This document shows positions 8,168 through 15,360 of a stretch of 40,829 nt of DNA, in pieces. Numbering within the stretch: the stretch's first letter is position 1; every line of letters starts with the position of its first letter. The stretch comes from Marinobacter sp. ATCH36 (lineage in GTDB: Bacteria; Pseudomonadota; Gammaproteobacteria; Pseudomonadales; Oleiphilaceae), in assembly GCF_023555055.1 (NCBI RefSeq), contig NZ_JAMJPL010000011.1:1-40829 (forward strand), in the 5' to 3' direction. A model generated the notes under the pieces. That model was given only the letters and a program-made list of their open reading frames with translations, was not told the origin of the DNA and did not search any database. A program made the translations under genes and the position numbers.

Positions 8168-10113
8168 TCCGCAGTCTCCATCCGGTTCATCTCGACAACC
8201 GCGCTCAGTTGGCTTTTGCGGCCGTCCTGATAGGTCACGTCGATGGTAATTGGCACGTTGTCAACGCCCTCGAAGAGCCCCTCGATCAGTACGGCATATT
8301 TGGTCTCGATCGCGCCTCGGCGCAGCTTGCGCGAACGGGTCAATTCATCTTCATCCGCGTCCAGTTCTTTTGGTAAGTTGGCAAAGGCGGTGATGCGACC
8401 GCCTGGATCCACGTTGGTATTTGTTGCTGCGACTGCACGGGCGATCTCGGACCGCACAGGGGCAAGTTGGCTAAGTTCAGCGAAGGTGCCAAAGGCGAGC
8501 CCGCTGCGTTCTGCAAACCGCCCAGCAATTTCCATATCGATGTTAATCAGCGCCACAACGCAGTCGCGGCTTTCATCACCGATTACGATGGCGTCGCGCA
8601 CCATCGCGGCAGAGCGAAGGTGGTTTTCCAGGAACTGGGGCGGATAGGTGTGGCCTGTGGAGAGGCGCCGAAGGTCCTTGGCCCGGTCTAGGAATATCAA
8701 CGCTCCACTCTCGTCCAACCGCACGGAATCGCCGGTTTTAAACCCTGTCTCCCGCGCGCCCATCTCGTCGCTCGCTTTGGCGTTTTTGAGGTAGCCGGAG
8801 AAGGCCAGCACGTTGAGCCGAAGCTCGCCGCCTTCAATCCACGCCTCCATCGGCGGCGAAATGGCGGGGTCAGAGGGCATCAGACTGCCCATTGTTTCAG
8901 GTCGCGTGTCATCGGGGCGATGGGTGGAAATCAGGCCTAGCTCAGAGCTGCCATAGAGGTTGCCGAGAGGCACTCCGAAGGCGCGGTACCGGGCAAATAG
9001 GTCAGCTGAAAGACCAGAGCCGCCAGACAAAACCGCTTGCACTTGCGTGAGCCCCAGAAAATCGCGCACACCTTTAAGTATCAGTTGATCGGCCAAAGGC
9101 CAGACGATCCAACGCTCAAGCATACTGCCCCTGCGCCGCACCCGATCGTGGCCGCGCGCGAGGCTCCAATGGTAAAGGCGTTGCCGCCACGCGGGAGCAT
9201 CCATCATCCGGGCTTCCACGTCCGATGCCTGCATCTCCCATTGGCGGGGCGTGAACATCAGGAAATCAGGGCCGATTTCGCGCAGGTCTCCTTGTACGGT
9301 TTCAGGCTTCTCCGCAAAATGTAGAATGAGGGGCGCGAGGATTGGCAGGGCTACGCCCATGAATTGCTCAGCCGCCCAAGCCGGGGAGATATAAGACAGG
9401 TATTTGCCTCCCGCTCGAATTTCGAGCCCGCCCATCAGCCGATAGGCGTTGTCGAGGATAAAGTCGTGGTTCATCATCGCCGCCTTGGGCTTGCCGGTCG
9501 TGCCAGATGTATAGCAATAAACCGCCACATCTGATGGCCCGGCGGCTGCGATCCGCGCGGGAATGTCCAAGTCTTTCGGGGCGGCGCTCTGCGCATCCGA
9601 CAGTGCCATCAAGCGCGGATCCTCATAATCCCACAACCCACGTGGGTCGATATAAAGAATCCGGGTCAGGCATGCCAGTTGGTCGCTACAATCGAGGATT
9701 TTGTCGATCTGTTCCTGATCTTCTCCCAGTGCGAAAACAGCATCCGAATGAGAAAGCACATCTGCCAGTTCGTCGGATGGGGCATCGGGATAGACATTGG
9801 TGGCTATTGCCCCAAGACTGATTGCCGCCATTTGGGTAATCCACGCCTCTTCGCGGTTCTCGGAAATCAGGCAAATAACCTGTCCGGGCTGCAGCCCCAG
9901 ATGATCCAGCGCAGCAGCAGTATTGCAAACCTGTGCGTAGAGTTCGGCCCAATTCAAACTTTGCCAAAGTCCAAATCGTTTGGATCGGATTGCAATCTTG
10001 TCCCCCATATCGCGTGCGTTGTCACGCAGAAGTTGGGGTAGGGTTCGTCCCTTTGAAGACCTGGACAGGGCGATCTCTGGGGCGCGCAGGTGCTTGACGG
10101 CGGTGCTGTTCAT
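8164..10113 (-). CDS. AMP-dependent acyl-CoA synthetase, long-chain/FadD type
   Basis: 649 residues. AMP-binding motifs are intact: YTSGTTGKPKAAMMNH (P-loop), LYGSSELGLIS (adenine pocket) and FKTGDSVRLDESG with DRAKDLRRLSTGH at the hinge. The C-terminus contains SRKLRRGAIETKYAVLIEGL, as in long-chain acyl-CoA synthetases that sit in liv-type clusters. It would convert an imported carboxylic acid to its CoA ester at the expense of ATP. It overlaps livG upstream and livH downstream by 4 bp each, strong evidence for transport-coupled activation. Chain length and ring or branch preference cannot be read from sequence. Confidence 0.92.
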   Translation of the reverse strand: MNSTAVKHLRAPEIALSRSSKGRTLPQLLRDNARDMGDKIAIRSKRFGLWQSLNWAELYAQVCNTAAALDHLGLQPGQVICLISENREEAWITQMAAISLGAIATNVYPDAPSDELADVLSHSDAVFALGEDQEQIDKILDCSDQLACLTRILYIDPRGLWDYEDPRLMALSDAQSAAPKDLDIPARIAAAGPSDVAVYCYTSGTTGKPKAAMMNHDFILDNAYRLMGGLEIRAGGKYLSYISPAWAAEQFMGVALPILAPLILHFAEKPETVQGDLREIGPDFLMFTPRQWEMQASDVEARMMDAPAWRQRLYHWSLARGHDRVRRRGSMLERWIVWPLADQLILKGVRDFLGLTQVQAVLSGGSGLSADLFARYRAFGVPLGNLYGSSELGLISTHRPDDTRPETMGSLMPSDPAISPPMEAWIEGGELRLNVLAFSGYLKNAKASDEMGARETGFKTGDSVRLDESGALIFLDRAKDLRRLSTGHTYPPQFLENHLRSAAMVRDAIVIGDESRDCVVALINIDMEIAGRFAERSGLAFGTFAELSQLAPVRSEIARAVAATNTNVDPGGRITAFANLPKELDADEDELTRSRKLRRGAIETKYAVLIEGLFEGVDNVPITIDVTYQDGRKSQLSAVVEMNRMETAE

Positions 10114-10898
10114 GCAGCCACCTCGGCTTGCCCAAGATAGGCCGCAATCACCCGCTCATCCGATCTAATTTGATCTGGCGTGCCATCGGCGATGACTTGA
10201 CCGAACTCCAAAACGGTGATCCGGTCGCTGATGTCCATAACCACATCCATGTCATGTTCCACCAGCACGACCGGTATGCCGAAATGATCTCGGATATCCA
10301 GGATAAAACGCGCTAGGTCTCCTTTTTCTTCGGGGCTCATGCCGGCCATGGGTTCGTCCATGATCAGAACCTTAGGCCCGGTCGCGAGCGCACGTCCAAG
10401 GTCCACTCGCTTGCGCAAACCATAGGACATATCCCCAACCGCGAGGTGGCGGCTCTGTTCCAGTTCTAGAAATTCGATAATCTCTTCTGCTTTTGCGGAA
10501 AAAACCTCTTCCTGACGCACATGCGCCGGGGTGCGGAGCAGACCCGCAAACACGCCGCCGGTCATTTGGGAGTGAAACCCGGTCAGGATGTTGTCGCGTG
10601 CTGTCATTGATGGATAGGTCTGGATGCCCTGAAAGGTGCGACCAAGCCCCATAGCCGACCGCACCGGAGGGTGGGCGGCTGAGATGTCCTGACCGTTAAA
10701 CACGACGGCGCCGGACCAAGGGTGATAAAATCCCGATAGGCAGTTCAGCAAGCTGGATTTCCCGGCCCCATTCGGTCCAATCACCGCATGGATGCTGCCC
10801 GCTTCAACGGCGACCGAAACCGACTTAAGCGCTTCGATCGCGCCGAAACGCAGGCTGAGGTTGCGTGCCTCCAGTGTGATCCCTAAAGTTGGGGTCAT
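10110..10898 (-). CDS. livG: LIV-type ABC transporter ATP-binding protein LivG
   Basis: 262 residues. Walker A is GPNGAGKSS (41-49), the Q-loop region reads RTFQGIQTYPSMTARDN, Walker B is VLIMDEPMAGMSPEE and the switch is VLVEHDMDVVM. The signature motif is SYGLRKRVDLGRAL, a variant of the usual SYG.QR..EIARAL of LivG. It partners LivF, which is encoded 5 kb further along the operon. A 50-bp gap separates it from the dehydrogenase gene upstream. Confidence 0.95.
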   Translation of the reverse strand: MTPTLGITLEARNLSLRFGAIEALKSVSVAVEAGSIHAVIGPNGAGKSSLLNCLSGFYHPWSGAVVFNGQDISAAHPPVRSAMGLGRTFQGIQTYPSMTARDNILTGFHSQMTGGVFAGLLRTPAHVRQEEVFSAKAEEIIEFLELEQSRHLAVGDMSYGLRKRVDLGRALATGPKVLIMDEPMAGMSPEEKGDLARFILDIRDHFGIPVVLVEHDMDVVMDISDRITVLEFGQVIADGTPDQIRSDERVIAAYLGQAEVAA

Positions 10899-10948
10899 GT
10901 GCTCCCTCCCAAATTATTGTTTTTCTTCGTCCACTCTTTTTGAAAAAG

Positions 10949-12112
10949 TTAAGTAAAGTTGACGTCGAGTCCGCAGGAGCGCGCGATCAGCATGGTCTGA
11001 ATCTGGCTGGAGCCATCGCCGATTGTGCAAATGCGGTTGTCGCGCAGGTAACGCGAAGCTGGGCAATCATCCATAAAGCCCCAACCACCACTGACTTGAA
11101 CCGCCAGATTGGCAACCTCAGTGCCAATCTCAGTCGCGCCCATTTTAGCCATGGAAAGTGCGCCAAGGTCATCGATGCCTTGGTCGATCTGCCAAGCCGC
11201 ACGGTAGGTGAGAAGTCGGGCGGTATCCACCTTGATCGCCATCTGCGCAATCATTTGCTGGACCATCTGCAGCCTGCCGATCGACCCACCAAAAGCTTGG
11301 CGTTCAGTGGCATAGGCGACTGCATGCTTAAGGCTCGCTTGTGCCAGCCCCAGTGAACATGCGGCTAGCCAAATTCGCGCGGCTTGATAACCTTTGTGGA
11401 GCAGATGCCTACCCCCATCTAGATCGCCAACGATGGCATCATCGCCCAGTTGACAGTCATCCAGATAAAGCGGCCGGGTGTCAGAGCTACGCCAACCCAT
11501 TTTGTTGTAGCTCTTGCCACGAGTGTATCCTGGCGCATCATTCGGCGTGAGGAACAACGAGAATTTCTTGCGCTCATCTTCCTTGGGTGAAGTGATCGCA
11601 AGGATCAGCGTGAACAGTGAAATTGGTGTACCGGGGTTGGTGATGTACGCCTTTTCGCCCGACAGCGACCATTGACCATTGCCCAATTGCTTCGCGCGAG
11701 TGGTAAAGCCACCGGTATCGGACCCCGCGTCGGGTTCCGTCCCGGCAATTGCGCAGATTTTTTGACCAGAAATGATGTCCGGCAACCACTTTTTCTTCTG
11801 TTCTTCGGAGCCAAAGCGCGACACAGTCAGACCAGCTGCCATTGACACCATCGCGGACACGGCAATGGATTGATCCGCCTCCGCGAGGGCCTCGATCGCT
11901 AGAACAGCGTCAAATACACCAAGCCCCATACCGCCGAGTTCCTCGGGGAAGGGGATGGACATGACACCCATCTCGCCCACACGCTGAAACAAATCAACGG
12001 GAAACTCGGCCTTGCGGTCCAGTTCTTCGGCCCGTGGCGCAATTTCGCCCTGCGCAAAGCGGTGAATTTGGCTTTGCAACTCTTTTTGCTGTTCGGTTAG
12101 TGCGAAATGCAT
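10949..12112 (-). CDS. Acyl-CoA dehydrogenase with Asp at the usual catalytic-Glu position
   Basis: 387 residues, standard length. FAD- and substrate-binding motifs are present: AIAGTEPDAGSDTGGF, GEKAYITNPGT, ATERQAFGGSIGRLQMVQ and QVSGGWGFMDDCPASRYLRD. The catalytic base of most members lies in a YEGTSEIQ-like motif; here it reads IGDGSSQIQ with Asp366. The alternative base position used by isovaleryl-CoA and long-chain dehydrogenases is Ala (GYQAARIWLA). It should oxidise an acyl-CoA at alpha-beta and pass electrons to ETF. It is the first gene after the promoter region at 12113-12406, so it leads the uptake/activation operon. An Asp base suggests a non-standard substrate or slow turnover (inference). 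Confidence 0.9.
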   Translation of the reverse strand: MHFALTEQQKELQSQIHRFAQGEIAPRAEELDRKAEFPVDLFQRVGEMGVMSIPFPEELGGMGLGVFDAVLAIEALAEADQSIAVSAMVSMAAGLTVSRFGSEEQKKKWLPDIISGQKICAIAGTEPDAGSDTGGFTTRAKQLGNGQWSLSGEKAYITNPGTPISLFTLILAITSPKEDERKKFSLFLTPNDAPGYTRGKSYNKMGWRSSDTRPLYLDDCQLGDDAIVGDLDGGRHLLHKGYQAARIWLAACSLGLAQASLKHAVAYATERQAFGGSIGRLQMVQQMIAQMAIKVDTARLLTYRAAWQIDQGIDDLGALSMAKMGATEIGTEVANLAVQVSGGWGFMDDCPASRYLRDNRICTIGDGSSQIQTMLIARSCGLDVNFT

Positions 12113-12262
12113 AGTCGTCCTCTACGTGTCGGCTGTCGGTGTAAACCAACGGTTGTCCATCTGTATGATCCTGCATGTCAACTAGTGGTGGATCACATGC
12201 CCCACCTCAAGCCACAGGCTTGCCATCAAACGTGCGTTTAGGGATAGCAGCCCCTCCGTATC

Positions 12263-12299
12263 GTTACAATCTAAAACGTGAACCGTTATAAATTGTAAT
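12263..12299. promoter_or_regulatory. Inverted repeat, candidate operator before the dehydrogenase/liv operon
   Basis: Arms 12263-12278 (GTTACAATCTAAAACG) and 12284-12299 (CGTTATAAATTGTAAT) pair at 13 of 16 positions around a 5-bp spacer. It lies in the AT-rich 294-bp gap upstream of the minus-strand operon that starts at 12112, the right place and size for a TetR-type dimer pair. No second copy was seen elsewhere by eye. The rest of the gap holds no gene. Confidence 0.4.
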
Positions 12300-12406
12300 T
12301 GTTTTTCTCCCGTTAATGGAAAAGGTGCCGCAGATGCAATGTGAATTATAACTATCGGTTGTTAGATTTAATATACATAATTTTCTCCTTTGGTCAAGTA
12401 ATATTT

Positions 12407-13270
12407 TTAGCCGTCCGCGGACTGCGCGGACACGAAGGTGACAGTCGCCTCGGCTATGGGCCCTCCGCTAGTGCCACCTTGATGGGCCACGATGTTCAAT
12501 GTTGCGGTGCTGCGCCCGAGCTGGACCAGGCGGGGGACGGCGATCAGATCCTCGGGGCGACCGAGCTTCAAGAACGAGACGTGCACCGAGGCGATTTCGA
12601 GCGGACGCTCAACGGCTCGGCATACGTAGCGGAAGGCGCAGTCCTGCAGCAGGGACACGATCACCCCACCGTGGAGCGAGGGCAGGGTGCCGTTGCCGAT
12701 TAGTCCAGCCCTAAACGGTAGCACGAGGTGTTGTCCCTCGGCCGCGGCCATACCCATCAGCTCGGCGTAGCTCGGGGCGCGGGATGGCCGGCGCGGCGGC
12801 GGCAAATCGCCTGGGGGTTTTGGGGGGCTGGCGTGCGCAAGCATAAAGAATCTGCCGACGGATACCGCGAATGGCCCATCGCCTGTGGGTGTTCCCACCT
12901 CGCTCTTGGCTACCATCGAGCGCGCCCTGCGAGGATCGACCGCCCCCACGGGCGTCGCGTATGCGATAAAACCTCGCCCTGCCGGCATAGGACGTAGATA
13001 GTCTATCCGCAGGTTCAGCGTGACACATGTTCTTGCAAAATCCATGCAGGCCATGCTGGCGATGCCGCTGATCGTATCCATCACCGTTGCCAGTGCTCCC
13101 TGCGCCACATAGTTATTGCCGTCTTCGATGGCAGGGAGCGGATGGACGGTCCCCGTCACCGCGCCGTCCGGCGCGATTCCGTAGCGAATCCCAAGTTCTT
13201 CATCATGGGCGATGGGGCCGCCAAAGTGCCGCGCCATACCCTCTCTCAGTTCGGATGCATACAAGATCAT
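12407..13270 (-). CDS. Double-hotdog thioesterase (PaaI/acyl-CoA thioesterase superfamily)
   Basis: 287 residues with two hotdog domains, about 45-145 (NNYVAQGALATVMDTISGIA, then NLRIDYLRPMPAG) and 180-285 (SLHGGVIVSLLQDCAF, then VHVSFLKLG) joined by a proline-rich linker. Such proteins hydrolyse acyl-CoA esters in the cytoplasm; in catabolic clusters they rescue CoA from dead-end intermediates. The ATG at 13270 has GGAGG only one base upstream, so TTG at 13264 is an alternative start. It points away from the carboxylase operon, with a 102-bp divergent gap to the next ribosome-binding site and start at 13373. Confidence 0.85.
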   Translation of the reverse strand: MILYASELREGMARHFGGPIAHDEELGIRYGIAPDGAVTGTVHPLPAIEDGNNYVAQGALATVMDTISGIASMACMDFARTCVTLNLRIDYLRPMPAGRGFIAYATPVGAVDPRRARSMVAKSEVGTPTGDGPFAVSVGRFFMLAHASPPKPPGDLPPPRRPSRAPSYAELMGMAAAEGQHLVLPFRAGLIGNGTLPSLHGGVIVSLLQDCAFRYVCRAVERPLEIASVHVSFLKLGRPEDLIAVPRLVQLGRSTATLNIVAHQGGTSGGPIAEATVTFVSAQSADG

Positions 13271-13308
13271 TCCTCCATACCCCTTTCGTCCGGTTTAGGC
13301 ACAAACAC

Positions 13309-13338
13309 TTGTCAAAGCTGGACATCCATGATTAGAAT
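13309..13338 (+). promoter_or_regulatory. Candidate sigma-70 promoter for the carboxylase operon
   Basis: TTGTCA at 13309-13314 and TAGAAT at 13333-13338 are separated by 18 bp, 35 bp ahead of the MaoC-fossil start. An imperfect dyad (CTAACATTTGGTAG) follows at about 13341-13354 and could be an operator for the operon's own TetR. Both are eye-matches only. Confidence 0.3.
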
Positions 13339-13372
13339 AACTAACATTTGGTAGAAAACAAGTCGAGGAGGG

Positions 13373-13756
13373 ATGCCTGTGAGGCTGACTTACGAGGAGT
13401 TCAAAAACAATTCGCAGTAGGTGACGCAGGCCCCGGACCGTAACCGAGGCTGATGTTCCACTTTTGTGTGGCTTGTCCGGCGACTTCAATCCCCCCCCTG
13501 CACTCGGACGCGGAATTCAGCGCCGGCAGCAGCTTCGGCGGGCTGATTGCTCACGGACCGCTTGTCCAGTCAATGGCGATCGGCCTCATGTCGCAACTCA
13601 ACCTGATAATGGAACAGTGCGGGTATCGTGACCTTACGCCCACTGGTGTTGAATCAGACCGGTGTCACTGTTCAGGATGGAACCATGACGCTACTGACGG
13701 AATCAGCGTCAAGCAAACGGGAGCTGGTGAAAGTTCGATTCGCGGAGAAACAATAA
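13373..13756 (+). pseudogene. MaoC-type hydratase gene broken by frameshifts
   Basis: A GAGGAGGG ribosome-binding site precedes ATG 13373 and MPVRLTYEEF. The family pattern then continues in changing frames: VGDAGPGP, RTVTEADVPLLCGLSGDFNP, then after a run of eight C at 13491-13498, LHSDAEFSAGSSFGGLIAHG, and finally VLNQTGVTVQDGTMTLL. At least three shifts are needed. Its last frame ends in TAA overlapping the next ATG as TAATG, so it was once translationally coupled to the carboxylase gene. It is distinct from the intact MaoC at 17310. A sequencing error in the C run could explain one shift but not all. Confidence 0.8.
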
Positions 13757-15357
13757 TGAAACGTTTAGACACGACGGTTGATGCGAAAAGCGATGGGTTC
13801 CGCCAGCGGAGCGAAGAATATCAGGTCCTGCTAGACCAGCTGGACGAAAAGCTGAACTGGTCACTCGGCGGCGGTGGTGAAAAGATGGTCAACCGCCATC
13901 ATGAGCGTGGCAAGATCCTTGTGCGCGACAGGATCGATCTTCTGGTTGATCCGGGCACCGCGTTCATGGAGTTGACCCCCCTGGCGGGATACGGGCTTTA
14001 CGAAAACCAGCTACCCGCAGCCGGGATTGTGACCGGAGTTGGCATGGTGCGCGGCACGAGCTGCATGATCATCGCCAACGATGCGACGGTGAAAGGCGGC
14101 AGTTTCTACCGAGAGACCGTCAAGAAGCACATCCGTGCGCAGGATATCGCCTTTGAGAACCGTCTGCCGGTGCTCTATCTCGTGGACTGCGGCGGAGCGA
14201 ATCTCAACCAGATGGAAGAGGTGTTCTACGACGAGAACCATTTCGGCGGTACCTTCCATCGCCAATGTCAGATGTCGGCGCAGGGTATCCCGCAGCTTGC
14301 CATCGTCTTTGGGGAATGTACGGCGGGCGGCGCGTATATCCCCGCGCTCTGTGACGAATTCATCATGGTCGACGGGCAGGCGTCGATCCATCTCGGCGGC
14401 CCTCAAATCGTGAAGGCCGCGATCTCGGAAACTGTCGGTCGCATGGAGCTGGGCGGCGCCGAGATGCACTCGCTCACCTCGGGGGTCAGCGACCATCTCG
14501 CCGCCGATGAGGCCAGCGCTATCGGACGCCTGCGCGATATGGTCGAGGCGCTGAACTATCAGCAGCCCTATTCGATCGAGCGCAAGCCGACCGTTGATCC
14601 GCTTTACGACATCGACGAGCTGCCCGGCATCGTCGGCACCGACCTGAGTCGTCTTTTTGACCCGCGCGAAGTCATCGCGCGCCTCGTAGACGGCAGCGAG
14701 TTCCACGAGTTCAAGCCCGCATGGGGCGAAACGCTGGTCTGCGGTTTCGCGCATCTCGAAGGCTTCCCCGTTGGTATCGTGGCCAACAACGGCGTGCTCT
14801 TTGCCGAGGCGTGCTTGAAGGGTGCACATTTCATCGAGCTGTGCGACCAGCGCGGTATTCCGCTGATCTTCCTGCAGAATACCACCGGCTTCATGGTTGG
14901 TAAGGAAGCGGAGCGCAACGGCATATCGAAGCACTCGGCCAAGCTGGTCTATGCAATGTCGAACACGCATGTCCCGCGCTACACCGTGATCATTGGCAGC
15001 TCTTACGGTGCCGGCAATTACGGCATGTCCGGTCGCGGATTCCGCCCGCGGTTCTTGTTCACTTGGCCAAACGGGCGAGTAGGGGGCATGAACCCTGATA
15101 TCGGCAGCGCGGTTCTCATGAACCTACGGCGTGGCTCGATCTCTCGCGAGGCTGACAGCGAGGCTTCCCACGCGGAACACGAGGCCACGGTGCGTAAGAT
15201 GTTCGAGGAGAAATCGGATCCCTATTTCTGCACCGCTCGTCTGTTCGATGACGGGATTATCGATCCGCGGGACACCCGTCGGATCCTGGGTCTGTGCATC
15301 GCGCTTGGTTTCACCCGACCGGAAATTCAGAGTCATCGGCCCGTGTATAGGATGTAA
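13756..15357 (+). CDS. Acyl-CoA carboxylase, carboxyltransferase (beta) subunit, MCC/GCC type
   Basis: 533 residues from ATG 13756 (GGAGAAACA before it); the open frame runs further upstream but that part is the MaoC fossil. Length and motifs match methylcrotonyl/geranyl-CoA carboxylase beta subunits: ERGKILVRDRIDLLVDPG, FGECTAGGAYIPALCDEFIM (acyl-CoA oxyanion region) and QNTTGFMVGKEAERNGISKH with SSYGAGNYGMSGRGFRPRF (biotin oxyanion region). In the acyl-binding loop, methylcrotonyl enzymes usually read IFFNQANMS; here it is TFHRQCQMS, so the substrate pocket probably differs. It would transfer CO2 from carboxybiotin to the gamma carbon of an alpha,beta-unsaturated acyl-CoA. The alpha subunit gene follows after 3 bp. 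Confidence 0.9.
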   Translation: MKRLDTTVDAKSDGFRQRSEEYQVLLDQLDEKLNWSLGGGGEKMVNRHHERGKILVRDRIDLLVDPGTAFMELTPLAGYGLYENQLPAAGIVTGVGMVRGTSCMIIANDATVKGGSFYRETVKKHIRAQDIAFENRLPVLYLVDCGGANLNQMEEVFYDENHFGGTFHRQCQMSAQGIPQLAIVFGECTAGGAYIPALCDEFIMVDGQASIHLGGPQIVKAAISETVGRMELGGAEMHSLTSGVSDHLAADEASAIGRLRDMVEALNYQQPYSIERKPTVDPLYDIDELPGIVGTDLSRLFDPREVIARLVDGSEFHEFKPAWGETLVCGFAHLEGFPVGIVANNGVLFAEACLKGAHFIELCDQRGIPLIFLQNTTGFMVGKEAERNGISKHSAKLVYAMSNTHVPRYTVIIGSSYGAGNYGMSGRGFRPRFLFTWPNGRVGGMNPDIGSAVLMNLRRGSISREADSEASHAEHEATVRKMFEEKSDPYFCTARLFDDGIIDPRDTRRILGLCIALGFTRPEIQSHRPVYRM

Positions 15358-15360
15358 AAA

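Noticed and set aside
12994..13270. Frames on the plus strand across the thioesterase gene
   Set aside because: They are shadows of a gene with clear double-hotdog motifs on the minus strand.
14011..14970. 319-codon frame opposite the carboxyltransferase gene
   Set aside because: Long antisense frames are common opposite GC-rich genes; the sense strand is an unmistakable carboxyltransferase.
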